Assembly (NCBI GenBank): GCA_964609795.1
Contig: CAZSTC010000003.1
Span: forward strand, 1 to 64,000
Length of the DNA stretch: 64,000 nucleotides
Source of the DNA: UBA1412 sp964609795
GTDB lineage: Bacteria > Verrucomicrobiota > Verrucomicrobiia > Limisphaerales > UBA1412
Direction: 5' to 3'
A program made the translations under genes and the position numbers. How positions within the stretch are numbered: position 1 is the stretch's first letter; each line of letters starts with the position of its first letter. Below, one piece after another: positions 26,820 to 38,300 of this stretch. Under the pieces are notes generated by a model, which was given only the letters and a program-made list of their open reading frames with translations, had not been told where the DNA came from and made no database searches.

Positions 26820-29800
26820 ATGAGCGTCAGGATACTGTTGATTCTTATCTGTTTATTATTAGGGAGCCCGCTCTCAGGATGGGCCGAAAGGGTGACTCTT
26901 CTTCCTCGGAGTAGCGAATGGAAGTATTTTAAGGGGACAAAATCTCCCTCTCTTTTGCCAACTTTTTGGTCTCAGCCTTCTTTTAAGGATGATTCTTGGC
27001 TAAGCGGAATTACCCCCCTCTATTATGGCGGCAACATTGCTTCGGGAACTCATTTGTCAGACATGCGAGGTTATTACTCAAGCGTGTACATGAGGAAAAC
27101 TTTTCTTTTTCCTGAAGGGGAATATTCAAGTTTTACTCTAAATGCTCTCAGCGACGATGGTTTTATCCTTTGGCTCAATGGTATGGAGCTGTTTCGTTAT
27201 AATGTTCCGGATAGTAACATCGGCTATGATGGGGTTGCTGAAAGCTTGATAACAGTACCCGTATGGCAGGCGCATAATTTTGACGATCTAATTTCTTCCA
27301 CTTTGTTACCTGGCGAAATTAATACGTTTGCAATACAGGCTTTCAACGTTAGTTTAGACAACAGTGGTGATTTCGCTATAGATATTGAGCTCACGGCTGA
27401 AGTCTCCTATGATTTCTCCTCGCCGACGATCGTGGATTTGTACCCACAGCCAGAAGCACAGATTTCGAATACCCCCTGGGTTACAGTGACTTTTAGTGAA
27501 CCGGTCCTCAATGTAACGCATTCGGATCTTCTCTGTGATGGCAAAGCGGCTTCGAGCATTCGAGAATTAAATTCCTCCCAATACCTTTTTGAATTTCCCG
27601 GTATAGGCCAAAATGGAAGAGTTTTTTTTAATTGGGATCCTGATACAAAAATTTGTGACGCTTCTCCAAATGCCAATCCCTTTTCTCCTCCCGGCGAAGA
27701 ATGGTACTATGACGTGCGAACAGATTTGTCTGTTCCCAAAGTGCAAATCAACGAAATCATGGCTGTAAACAGTTCCTCTATAAAAAATCGCCAGGGAGAA
27801 TACGTTGACTGGATTGAGCTTTATAATTTTGGAGACCAAACCATAGATATTGGTGGATGGTACCTGACGGATTCGGCTAAAAATCTGACGCAATGGAGTT
27901 TTCCCCAAGGAACCATGCTTCAGCCGGGAGGGTATTTGGTTGTTTTTTGTGACAGTTCCTATTCACAGCCGCTTTTACTTGGAGAGTATCATGCCAATTT
28001 CAGTTTGAGTCAGAAAGGTGAATACTTAGCTCTGGTTTACTCCGATGGGCATACCATCATACACGAGCTTTCACCTACATTCCCCGCACAACGTTCCGAT
28101 ATTTCTTATGGACAAGGATTGTTTTACACAACGCCTACTCCCGGGAAATCAAATGCAGTGGGTTATATGGAACCCGTAGCAGAAATTAAATATAGTGAGC
28201 CAAGAGGATACAAACTCGCTCCTTTTCAGCTTACTCTCTCCACTCCTACAGAAGGGGCGTTTATCTACTATACACTTGATGGAACTGTGCCTGATGAAAA
28301 TTCTACTCCTTACAAAGCTCCACTTCAGATCGATAAAATAACGACACTTCGAGCCGTCGCTATAAAAGAAGGCCATTTGAATTCTACAATCGCTACACGT
28401 ACTTGGCTTTTCATGGAAGAGGTCTTAACTCAGCCGACATCCACCCCTCCAGGTTGGCCAGTGTCGGGCACAGTTAATGGACATAGAATGGAATATGGAA
28501 TGAACCTTGGCATTGTCAATTCCGCGGAATTTCAACAGGATGTTAGAAAGGGGTTAACAAACATCCAAAGCATTTCAATGGTAACGGATTTGGAAAACTT
28601 GTTTAATAGATCCACGGGTATTTATGTTAATCCCGCTGAGCATGACACTGCTTGGGAAAGACCGGCATCTTTTGAGTTAATTGATCCGAACGGGGGAGGG
28701 GAGTTCCAAATTGATGCCGGAATTCGTATTCGAGGTGCTGCCAGCCGCACCAGCAGTAACCCCAAGCATTCCTTTCGCATTTTTTTCCGCTCCAGTTATG
28801 GAGGTGAACTTAACTTCCCGCTTTTCGGAGATGAAGGAGTCTCTGTGTTTGATAAAGTAGATTTGAGAACATCCCAAAACTACTCTTGGGCTTTTGAACA
28901 AACCCCTTATGAGACTTTTATACGAGAGACGTTTGCACGGGATGCACAACGGGATGTTGGAATGCCTTACACCCGCAGCCGTTATTATCATCTCTATATT
29001 AATGGGCAATATTGGGGGCTGTATCAAACTCAAGAACGAAGCGAAACCAGCTACGCTGAGAGCTACCTGGGCGGAGATAAGGAAGATTGGGATTTACTAA
29101 AAACGGAGCAACCGCAGCGAACAACTGTGGTTTCTGAAGGTAACGACAAAGCAGCCAGAGACCTCTTTAGCATCGCCGTTGAAAAAGGTTTCTCTGGGGC
29201 AAATTACACGAACTATTATTACATCAAAGGATTAAACCCTGACGGTACAATTAACCCCAACTTCCCGGTCTATTTGGATGAAGTTAACTTGCAGGAATAT
29301 ATGTTAAACGTCTATGTCACCTGCGACACAGATTCTCCAATTTCAGTTTGGGGGGGCTTTGCTAATAATCTTTTCGGACTTTATAACCGAGTAAATCCCA
29401 CAGGATTTAAGTGGTTTCGGCATGATGGTGAACATGCTTTGGGTGGACGCCGCTTTCTTGGGTATGGCGAGTTTTTCAATCTCGTAGATCAAGGTTGGGA
29501 TTACAATAACTTTGATAGATTTAATCCCATGCGCTTACACCAAAAGCTGATGGAACACCCGGAGTATCGGATTAAGTTCATTGATTTAGTTCAAAAACGG
29601 ATTCTGACCGAGGGTGGTGAATTCACCTTACCCAAAAACATTGAGCGCTGGGATGCCAGAATGTCTGAGATTTATGAACCCATTGTTGTTGAATCCGCTC
29701 GGTGGGGACATGGTTTCACGCGCAATGATTGGTTGAAGGAATGTAACTACGTTACAAACGTTTTCTTCAATGTATATCCTGATAACTTAATAGCAAACTT

Positions 29801-31364
29801 CAGAGCTAGAGGATGGTTCCCTTTGGTGGATGCCCCTTCACTGTCGCGAATCTCAGGGCAGCCTCCCTCTGAGGAGAATCCCTTGCGGATCACTGCAAAA
29901 GCTCCCGTTTATTGCACGACTGATGGGAGCGATCCCCGGTTGCCGGATGGGACTATTAATCCGAATGCCATTCTGCTGCAGGGTGAGAATTTAGGAACAC
30001 AGATGATTATTCCCAAGGAGAGCGGTTGGAAGTATTTTGATTCCGGTTCGGCACCTCCCAGAATAGCAGCAACATCATGGTTTATCCCTCACTATAATGA
30101 TTCAACTTGGAAAGAGGGGAGTGGTCGTCTGGGATTTGGCGGTAAGGAATCTACAACAGTGGAGTCGGTAGTTCCAGCAACTGGTGCCGCCGTCAATACG
30201 GTCTATTTTCGCACATACTTTGATATGCCCTCCGGCATGAGTGCATTAACGATGACTGTGAATCTAAACTGCGATGATGGGGCTGTCGTATATTTGAACG
30301 GTAGTCAGGTGATTAGACATAATATGCCGGTCTCTTCCCAGTATTCTACCTATGCGCTGACCGAAGTTATTAGTGATGATGAAACCAGTTATAAATCTTA
30401 TACTATTCCTGCGACCGCCTTGATTTCAAAGGGAAATGTATTGGCAGTAGAAGTGCATCGGGCTGAGGAGAGTGTGGATCTTTATTTTGATTTAGAGCTA
30501 TTGATTCCGGATGCTTATCCTTCAAATTATCTGGAAGTTAAAATCCCGAATGAGGAAAATCCAAATATCTCTTCTCCGTTTTTTAAGGCCCGCTCGTACA
30601 ACGGATTAGAGTGGAGTGCTATCTCTGAGGCGGACTTCACTGTTTATGCGAATTACTGGGATTTAAAGCTTACTGAAATGATGTATTCACCAGCAATACC
30701 TAACGAAGCGGAGCTGGCACGTGGGTGGAGCCGTGATGATTTTGCCTGGCTGGAGCTGCAAAATACGGGTAGAGGAGTCTTGATGATGAAGGATATTCAG
30801 TTCACTACGGGTATTTCTTTTGTTTTTCCCGAGGCGAATATAAACCCCAGCGAAAGACTGGTGTTGGTGAAAAATCTGGAAGCTTTCTCCAGCCGGTACG
30901 ATACAAACTCATTAAATCTATTTCAGGGATACTCGGGTAATCTGGCCCGCAGGGGAGAAACATTGACCCTCTCATCCCCAACGGGTGAAACGATCTTCAC
31001 TTTTACTTATTCCAATACCTGGTACCCCCAAACAGACCAGGGTAATTATTCTTTGGTAGTCGTCGACATTAATGCAGAAGACCCGTTATGGAGCCTGCCT
31101 GAAAATTGGAAACCGAGTTCAGTACCCGGTGGAACACCGGGATTGTCCTCAAAAAACTCTCAACCTGTAATTGCCAATGCTTCAGTTGCAGAAAATGGAG
31201 TTTTGTGCTTTAATGTCTCAGGAGCAGAGACGTTTTTTATTGAAGTTTCTAGGGACATGAAATCGTGGAGCTTGCTTGAATCATGGGAAGTTTTAGATGG
31301 CTTAATTTCAATTGATACAAAATTATTGGGTGAGGAATTTTTATTTTTTAGAATACGCTTGTAG
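26820..31364 (+). CDS. Giant secreted CotH-kinase/lamin-tail protein, paralogue A
   Basis: A 1514-residue exported protein. Domains by eye: signal peptide 1-22; beta-sandwich (galactose-binding-like) 24-195; SbsA-type Ig-like domain 200-300; lamin-tail domain 305-450 (NEIMAVNSSS, DWIELYNFG, GGWYLTDS); chitobiase C-terminal-like domain 455-530 (YYTLDGTVP); CotH kinase region 560-1000; second chitobiase-like domain 1010-1276 interrupted by a second beta-sandwich at 1065-1230; second lamin-tail domain 1280-1440; end module 1450-1514. In the CotH region, NPKHSFR (647-653), YYHLYINGQYWGLYQTQER (722-740) and FRHDGEH (866-872) are conserved in all four paralogues. CotH proteins have an atypical protein-kinase fold and phosphorylate spore-coat or secreted proteins elsewhere; whether this copy is active is not known. 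It begins a four-gene run; no clear promoter or Shine-Dalgarno sequence was found. Confidence 0.85.
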   Translation: MSVRILLILICLLLGSPLSGWAERVTLLPRSSEWKYFKGTKSPSLLPTFWSQPSFKDDSWLSGITPLYYGGNIASGTHLSDMRGYYSSVYMRKTFLFPEGEYSSFTLNALSDDGFILWLNGMELFRYNVPDSNIGYDGVAESLITVPVWQAHNFDDLISSTLLPGEINTFAIQAFNVSLDNSGDFAIDIELTAEVSYDFSSPTIVDLYPQPEAQISNTPWVTVTFSEPVLNVTHSDLLCDGKAASSIRELNSSQYLFEFPGIGQNGRVFFNWDPDTKICDASPNANPFSPPGEEWYYDVRTDLSVPKVQINEIMAVNSSSIKNRQGEYVDWIELYNFGDQTIDIGGWYLTDSAKNLTQWSFPQGTMLQPGGYLVVFCDSSYSQPLLLGEYHANFSLSQKGEYLALVYSDGHTIIHELSPTFPAQRSDISYGQGLFYTTPTPGKSNAVGYMEPVAEIKYSEPRGYKLAPFQLTLSTPTEGAFIYYTLDGTVPDENSTPYKAPLQIDKITTLRAVAIKEGHLNSTIATRTWLFMEEVLTQPTSTPPGWPVSGTVNGHRMEYGMNLGIVNSAEFQQDVRKGLTNIQSISMVTDLENLFNRSTGIYVNPAEHDTAWERPASFELIDPNGGGEFQIDAGIRIRGAASRTSSNPKHSFRIFFRSSYGGELNFPLFGDEGVSVFDKVDLRTSQNYSWAFEQTPYETFIRETFARDAQRDVGMPYTRSRYYHLYINGQYWGLYQTQERSETSYAESYLGGDKEDWDLLKTEQPQRTTVVSEGNDKAARDLFSIAVEKGFSGANYTNYYYIKGLNPDGTINPNFPVYLDEVNLQEYMLNVYVTCDTDSPISVWGGFANNLFGLYNRVNPTGFKWFRHDGEHALGGRRFLGYGEFFNLVDQGWDYNNFDRFNPMRLHQKLMEHPEYRIKFIDLVQKRILTEGGEFTLPKNIERWDARMSEIYEPIVVESARWGHGFTRNDWLKECNYVTNVFFNVYPDNLIANFRARGWFPLVDAPSLSRISGQPPSEENPLRITAKAPVYCTTDGSDPRLPDGTINPNAILLQGENLGTQMIIPKESGWKYFDSGSAPPRIAATSWFIPHYNDSTWKEGSGRLGFGGKESTTVESVVPATGAAVNTVYFRTYFDMPSGMSALTMTVNLNCDDGAVVYLNGSQVIRHNMPVSSQYSTYALTEVISDDETSYKSYTIPATALISKGNVLAVEVHRAEESVDLYFDLELLIPDAYPSNYLEVKIPNEENPNISSPFFKARSYNGLEWSAISEADFTVYANYWDLKLTEMMYSPAIPNEAELARGWSRDDFAWLELQNTGRGVLMMKDIQFTTGISFVFPEANINPSERLVLVKNLEAFSSRYDTNSLNLFQGYSGNLARRGETLTLSSPTGETIFTFTYSNTWYPQTDQGNYSLVVVDINAEDPLWSLPENWKPSSVPGGTPGLSSKNSQPVIANASVAENGVLCFNVSGAETFFIEVSRDMKSWSLLESWEVLDGLISIDTKLLGEEFLFFRIRL

Positions 31365-31394
31365 CGTATCAATATTTAAACGGTATCGCCGATT

Positions 31395-34300
31395 ATGAAA
31401 AAATTTCTGATTATAGTGGGATTGTCGCTGGTGTTCGTTTTTGCTTCTTTGGCAGAAGTTGTGACCTTGGTGCCTGCCGGAAGTGAGGATTGGGCTTATT
31501 TTAAGGGTACAAAAAATGCAAGTTACCCTACAAGCGCATGGCGATCCCTCTATTTTAACGATAGCGAATGGTTAAGAGGGGCTCTGCCTCTTTATTACGG
31601 GGGCAATATTTCTTCAGGAACACAGCTTTCGGATATGCGCTACGGTTATACCAGCGTCTATATGCGGAAAACATTTTTCCTCCCCACTGCCACATATGAA
31701 AACTTGAATGTAAGTATCTTGTGTGATGATGGTTTTATTCTCCGGATTAACGACACCGAGGTTCTTCGCTATAACGCTCCATCCGGGGAGGGAAGATACA
31801 ACGATATTTCAACTTCAATAGTCTCGACAGCTCAATGGCTCACATATGATTTGAACGATTTCAGTTATCTTTTAAAAAGCGGAGAAGAGAATATCCTGAC
31901 TGTACACGCTTTCAATTGTCATTTGTCGACCAGCAGCGATTTTGTTTTGGATTTGGAGCTTAGAGCGGATAAAACCTATGATGTCACACCCCCAACGTTG
32001 GTGAACGTCCTTCCACAGGAGGGAGGTTCCATAGCCAATCCACCTCGGATAACCGTCACTTTTAGTGAAGGGGTTTCCGGTGTTGAGGCAAATACGTTGT
32101 TTTGTAATGGTCAAGCAGCAGCAAGCGTTCGAAAATTGAGTTCAAGCCAATATCTTTTCGAGTTTAGTAAGCATGACCAGAGTGCAGAAATTACTCTCAC
32201 CTGGAATGAATCCGCGCACATATATGATAACTCTTCAAACAAGAATCCATTTGTTGTTCCTACAGATATCTGGACTTATTACTTAGATACGAGCCTTCCG
32301 AATTTTGATATCGTTATCAATGAAGTTTTGGCTGCTAACAGTTCGGGAATAAAAAGCTCATTGGGGAGTCGTCCCGATTGGATTGAGCTTTATAACCAGG
32401 GTCCCCTTGCGGAAGACCTCGGCGGATGGTTTCTGACAGATTCTGCCAGTGATTTGCGCCGCTGGCAATTCCCTGAAAACACTCTTCTCAGGCCAGGTAA
32501 TTTTCTTTTAATTTTTTGTGATGGTTGGGCTGGTGAGCCTTTTGTAAATGGAGAGTACCATGCCAATTTCAGTTTAAATAAAGATGGCGAATATTTGGCT
32601 CTTGTTTATTCCGATGGGAAGACAATAGTGCAAGAGTTCAATCCCGCCTTGCCCCAACAATACACAGATATTTCTTTTGGTTCGGGCCTTTACTATCCAA
32701 TCCCAACGCCTGGTGAAATTAACGGAAGAGGCTATCTGGAACCTGTGAGCGACGTGGTTTTCAGCGAGCCACGGGGATATCGTCCTGCCCCGTTCGAGCT
32801 TTCTCTTTCTACTTTCACGGAGAATGCCTCCATTTATTACACCCTCGACGGGACCGAGCCAACGATAGACTCCACTCTTTACACAGAGCCGCTCCCAATA
32901 GATAAAATTACCTATATTCGAGCAATCGCCCTCAAGGATGGACACATTCCATCTAAAGTAGCTACGCGAACCTGGCTTTTCACTGATGAGATATTGAGTC
33001 AACCTACAACACCTCCTACCGGGTGGCCAGGATCCTATGCTATTAATAATCACAAGATGGAATATGGGATGAACTCCTTTATTGTGCTTAAAAATAGAGA
33101 AGCTTTGAAGCAGGGGATGACTAATATATCGTCAATTTCTTTGGTAACAGATCTCAAGCATCTCTTCGACCGTTCTACGGGAATTTACGTTAATCCTGGG
33201 AGTGACGGTGAAAATTGGGAACGCCCCGTTTCTGTTGAGTTGATTGATCCGTCGGGAGGAGATGAGTTCCAAATTGAATCGGGTATTCGCATTCGTGGTG
33301 CTGCAAGCCGAAATAACAACAACCCTAAACATTCGTTTCGCCTCTTTTTCCGCTCAACTTACGGTGGAAAATTAGAGTTCCCTCTTTTTGGGGATGAAGG
33401 AGCTTCTTCGTTTAGCAAGGTAGACCTTCGCACCTCTCAAAACTATTCATGGGCCAACGAAAACTCAAATTATAACACTTTTATTCGGGAAGTGTTTTCT
33501 CGCGATTCACAACGTGATTTTGGTGTTCCGTATACCCGAAGCCGTTACTATCATCTTTACATTAATGGCCAATATTGGGGACTTTATCAGACTCAAGAAC
33601 GCAGCGAGGCTGATTATGCAGAGAGCTATTTAGGAGGAGATGAGGATGACTGGGATTGCATTAAAACCTCTCATGCCGGCTATAGGACGGAAGCTGGAGA
33701 TGGTACTATGGATGCTTTTTCAGACCTTTGGCGGATTTCATTAGGACAAGGTTTTGCCGGTATATATGACACCAACTACTATTGGATCAAAGGCATTAAT
33801 TCGGATGGTACACCAATCCCTGATTCTCCAAGATACCTTGACGAGGATAATTTAATTGCATACATGCTGATCTCCTACTACACAAGAGATCCTGATTCTC
33901 CTATCTCGGTATGGGGTGGGTTCCCCAACAATCTCTATGGTCTTTATAATCGAAACAACCCGGAGGGTTTTAAATGGTTGCGTCATGATGCTGAACACTC
34001 AATGGCGGCTCAGCGCTCTTACAACGCCTATACTGACCCGACTGCATATGGATTAACAGGCTATGACTCCTTCACACAGTTTAGCCCGATGAGGCTTCAT
34101 CAGCGTTTAATGAGCAATCCAGACTACAGAATGCGCTGGATGGATACTGTTCAACGCCATTTGGTGGCAACGAATGGCTTGCTTTCAGTTGAAAACTGTT
34201 TAGCTCGCTGGAACAAAAGACAGGCAATGATTGATCAGGCCATCTTTATGGAATCTGCCCGTTGGGGCCATGGTACTAAAACAAGAGAGACTTGGCTCAA

Positions 34301-35363
34301 TGAGTGTAACTATGTGAAAAATTCATTCATACCGCAAAGCGGTACAAACCTAGTTAATTTTTTCTTAAATCGCGGTTGGTTTACCGGGATCAAGGCTCCG
34401 GTTTTTGGCTCTTGGGAGCAAAATGAAGACGGAAATTTTGTTGTTACTTTTTCCGGTTATGGAGTAACCACGGCGACATACTACACATTGGATGGAAGCG
34501 ACCCAAGGCTCCCGAAAGGTGATTTGAGTCCTTCTGCTATTAAACTGGAAACTGAAACAATTATTATACCTACCGGCTCCGTGGTTTCAGCTCGTGTATT
34601 CGCAAACCCTCTTTCTTGGAGTCCCATTTCTGTAAAAGATTTTACGGTGTACGGAGAATCTCATGACCTCAAAGTAACTGAAATGATGTACGCTCCTGAA
34701 ACACCTGAGTGGGCAGAAGAAGCCGGTTGGACTCGTGATGATTTTGCTTGGCTAGAACTACAAAACGTTGGTTCTGGCACTCTTGAGCTCGAAGGATATC
34801 AATTTGTTTCAGGTATAAACTATATTTTCTCTTCCGGCAGACTTGCCCCGGGAAATAGAGTCGTTTTGGCAAAAAATAGAGATGCATTTTCTCGCCTTTA
34901 TGAAACGAATGGTTTGTTTTTACTGGACGGCTATTCGGGTAACCTGGCTAGGAAAGGTGAGACTATTACTCTTCAATCTCCTGCTGGAGATAATATTTTA
35001 AGCTACACTTACTCGAATGCTTGGTATCCCCAGACTGATTTGACTGGCTACTCATTAGTTGTCGTGGATGTTAATGCTGAAGAGCCCCTTTGGAGCACTT
35101 CTGATAACTGGACTCCCAGCCTGACAGAGGGTGGTACCCCGGGGAAGAATGAAGTCATTTCTCCTGTCATTAAAAAAGCAACTCTTACAAAGAATAGAGA
35201 ATTAATTTTTGAAATTTCTGGAATGACTGAGTTCGAGGTAGAGATTTCAAGGGACACAGTGATGTGGGAAGTATTTGAGAATTGGTATCTTCAAAATGGT
35301 AATATCGTGGTTGATTTGAAAAATATAAGTGAATCCGCTTTGTTTTTTAGAATAAGTTTATAA
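31395..35363 (+). CDS. Giant secreted CotH-kinase/lamin-tail protein, paralogue B
   Basis: The shortest paralogue with a complete N-terminus (1322 residues), 30 bases after paralogue A. Signal peptide 1-20; beta-sandwich 21-192; SbsA-type Ig-like domain 198-298; lamin-tail domain 303-448; chitobiase-like domain 455-528; CotH region 550-1000 with NPKHSFR, YYHLYINGQYWGLYQTQER and LRHDAEH (862-868); second chitobiase-like domain 1022-1086; second lamin-tail domain 1090-1248; end module 1256-1322 (EVEISRDTVMWEVFENW, FFRISL). The second chitobiase-like domain is continuous here, with no inserted beta-sandwich, unlike A, C and D. It therefore shows either the ancestral form or a clean loss. Function is as for paralogue A: an exported CotH-type kinase fold with putative adhesive modules. 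Confidence 0.85.
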   Translation: MKKFLIIVGLSLVFVFASLAEVVTLVPAGSEDWAYFKGTKNASYPTSAWRSLYFNDSEWLRGALPLYYGGNISSGTQLSDMRYGYTSVYMRKTFFLPTATYENLNVSILCDDGFILRINDTEVLRYNAPSGEGRYNDISTSIVSTAQWLTYDLNDFSYLLKSGEENILTVHAFNCHLSTSSDFVLDLELRADKTYDVTPPTLVNVLPQEGGSIANPPRITVTFSEGVSGVEANTLFCNGQAAASVRKLSSSQYLFEFSKHDQSAEITLTWNESAHIYDNSSNKNPFVVPTDIWTYYLDTSLPNFDIVINEVLAANSSGIKSSLGSRPDWIELYNQGPLAEDLGGWFLTDSASDLRRWQFPENTLLRPGNFLLIFCDGWAGEPFVNGEYHANFSLNKDGEYLALVYSDGKTIVQEFNPALPQQYTDISFGSGLYYPIPTPGEINGRGYLEPVSDVVFSEPRGYRPAPFELSLSTFTENASIYYTLDGTEPTIDSTLYTEPLPIDKITYIRAIALKDGHIPSKVATRTWLFTDEILSQPTTPPTGWPGSYAINNHKMEYGMNSFIVLKNREALKQGMTNISSISLVTDLKHLFDRSTGIYVNPGSDGENWERPVSVELIDPSGGDEFQIESGIRIRGAASRNNNNPKHSFRLFFRSTYGGKLEFPLFGDEGASSFSKVDLRTSQNYSWANENSNYNTFIREVFSRDSQRDFGVPYTRSRYYHLYINGQYWGLYQTQERSEADYAESYLGGDEDDWDCIKTSHAGYRTEAGDGTMDAFSDLWRISLGQGFAGIYDTNYYWIKGINSDGTPIPDSPRYLDEDNLIAYMLISYYTRDPDSPISVWGGFPNNLYGLYNRNNPEGFKWLRHDAEHSMAAQRSYNAYTDPTAYGLTGYDSFTQFSPMRLHQRLMSNPDYRMRWMDTVQRHLVATNGLLSVENCLARWNKRQAMIDQAIFMESARWGHGTKTRETWLNECNYVKNSFIPQSGTNLVNFFLNRGWFTGIKAPVFGSWEQNEDGNFVVTFSGYGVTTATYYTLDGSDPRLPKGDLSPSAIKLETETIIIPTGSVVSARVFANPLSWSPISVKDFTVYGESHDLKVTEMMYAPETPEWAEEAGWTRDDFAWLELQNVGSGTLELEGYQFVSGINYIFSSGRLAPGNRVVLAKNRDAFSRLYETNGLFLLDGYSGNLARKGETITLQSPAGDNILSYTYSNAWYPQTDLTGYSLVVVDVNAEEPLWSTSDNWTPSLTEGGTPGKNEVISPVIKKATLTKNRELIFEISGMTEFEVEISRDTVMWEVFENWYLQNGNIVVDLKNISESALFFRISL

Positions 35364-35389
35364 ATATATTTTTAGTTTTTAATAATCTA

Positions 35390-38300
35390 ATGAAAAAATG
35401 GCTATCGATCGGTTCGCTTCTATTGGGAATGTTGGTGCTTTCTCATGCGGAGATTTTGACGCTGGTTCCTTCATCGGCTCAATGGAAATACGCTAAGGGA
35501 ACTAAAGAGCCCAGTACATCTACAGGCACGTGGAGGACCATTGCTTTTGACGATTCGGACTGGAACACATCTGCTGCCCCTTTCTATTACGGAGGAAATA
35601 TAACGCAAGGAACTCTGCTATCAGATATGCGGTACAATTATTCGTCTGTTTATTTGAGAAAAACATTTTCCCCACCCAGTGGTTCTTATGAGAATCTGAG
35701 CCTGAGAGCCCTTTCTGATGATGGCTTCATTCTTTGGATTAATGGTGAAGAGGTGCTTCGATTTAATGTTTCTCCTGGAGAGATAGCCTTTGATGCCGTG
35801 GCATCCAGCGTCGTGGGTACTGCCAGTTGGCAAACGCACGATCTGAGCGAATACAGCCATCTCTTGAGGGCTGGAGAGGTCAATGTAGTGGCTGTTCATG
35901 CTTTTAACATGAGCCGGACAACCAGCAGCGATTTTGCCATAGATGTAGAGCTTACGGCGAACCAGACTCTGGACCTGCTTTCTCCGACTATTAATAGAGT
36001 ATCCCCTATTGTAAATTCTGTTGTTTCAGACCCTCTGCGTCTTACTGTTTATTTCAGCGAACCTGTGTCCGGAGTCACTGCTGCAGATGTTCTATGCAAC
36101 GATACAACCGCCATGGAAGTTGAAGAAATTACATCCAGCCAATATCTTTTCAAATTTCCAAAGTTCGATATTGAAGGACCGGTCACTTTGAAATGGAATT
36201 CAACGGCTAACATTTCCGACAATTCTCCCAATCATAACCCATTTATCCCCCCTACAGAAAGCTGGAGCTATACACTGAGTGCTTCCGTTCCGGACAGCGA
36301 TGTGATTATTAATGAGTTTCTGGCATCAAATACCACAGGGTTACAAACAAGATCCGGAGAACAGGCTGATTGGCTTGAGCTTTATAACAAATCAAATACT
36401 ACTACCGATATCAGCGGCTGGTATCTCACTGACTCCAGAAGCAATTTACCTCTCTGGCAATTTCCTCCAAGGACAACAATTCCTCCTCAAGGATATCTCA
36501 TAGTATTTTGTAATGGCTGGACCGGAGACCCTCAAGTCAATGGTGAGTATTTGGCCAATTTTAGTTTAAGTAAGACAGGTGAGTATTTAGCTTTAGTGAA
36601 GGATGATGGGACGACCATTGCCCACGAATTCCATCCTGTTTACCCTCCACAGTATAGTAACATTTCATTTGGAAATGGTCTTTATTATCCTATACCCACC
36701 CCCGGAAAGGAGAACGGAGAGGGATTTTTAGAACCGGTTGGCGAAGTGACTTTCAGCGAACCTCGTGGGTACAAATCCGCACCCTTTACCCTCTCAATGA
36801 ATTCAACAACAGAGGACGCTGTCATTTATTATACGCTGGATGGTACTATTCCTACCACTTCTTCGACTCGTTATAGGGATCCCCTGTCTATTGACAAAAT
36901 TACATGTATTCGAGCCATCGCTATTAAGGCGGGGCATATTGATTCAATTGTGAGCACACGCACCTGGCTGTTTTTGGAAGAAGCTCTTGCTCAACGAAGC
37001 TCTGTACCAGCGGGATGGCCCGCCAATAATACCGTAAATAACCATCGGATGGTATACGGGATGAAGCAGGACATTGTCAACAATCCAAGGTATAGAGACA
37101 GCATTCGAGAAGGAATGACCAATATCGGTACTATTTCGATGGTGACTGATTTAGAAAATCTGTTTAATAGATCAACGGGTATTTACGTTAACCCAAGTGG
37201 AGATGGAATTACCTGGGAAAGGCCGGCATCGCTGGAGTTAATTGATCCAAGTGGAGGAGAAGAATTTCAACTAGAATCGGGTGTTAGGATTCGGGGCGGC
37301 TTTAGCCGATCAAGCTCAAATCCTAAGCATTCATTCCGCCTCTTTTTCCGCTCAGAATATGGTGGAAAACTAAATTTCCCACTCTTTGGAAATGAAGGTG
37401 CTACCGAATTTTCAAAAGTAGACTTACGGACATCGCAAAACTATGCCTGGTCTTATTTGGCGGGAAATCCTCCGGAATATAACACCTTTATTCGTGAAAC
37501 ATTTACCCGTGATTCACAGCGTGACGTGGGCATGCCTTATACCCGCAGCCGCTTCTATCATCTCTTTATCAACGGACAGTATTGGGGACTTTACCAAACC
37601 CAGGAACGCAGTGAAGCCGATTTTGCAGAAACATATCTGGGTGGAGACGATAATGATTGGGACTGTGTGAAGTCAGGAGCAGTGGCCAGTGACGGTACTA
37701 TTGATGGCTTTTCTAAACTATTTCAAATAGCGGTTCAAGAGGGTTTTTCTGGAGCCTATCGAACGAACTATAACCGCATCAAAGGGCTGAATCCGGATGG
37801 CACCCCTAATCCCAACCTTCCACAATATTTGGATGAAGAAAATCTCATCCAGTTCGTATTGAATTATTTTTTCACTGCTGATCCGGATTCTCCGATAGGC
37901 TTGGGTGGTAATTCTCCGAACAACCTCTATGGGTTATTCAACCGGGTTAATCCAAGTGGTTTTAGTTGGTATCGCCATGATGCTGAGCATTCCATGGGGG
38001 CTTGGAGAAATTCGGGCGTGAGCACCACTTATGACATGACCGCTCGCGGCTGGTCTATGAACACAATCGGAACCTTTACTCCAGTCAGACTCCACCAAAA
38101 ACTGATGGATCATCCTGACTATAAAATGCGTTTTATAGACCTTTACCAGCAAACTTACCTGAATAAAAATGGTGCGATGTCCACCAGAAGTAATCTATTC
38201 CGCTGGAACTCCCGCCAAAATGAAGTAGATAAAGCTATTTATGCCGAATCTGCACGTTGGACTTGGGATTCAAACATGACTTATGAACATTGGTTAGCAG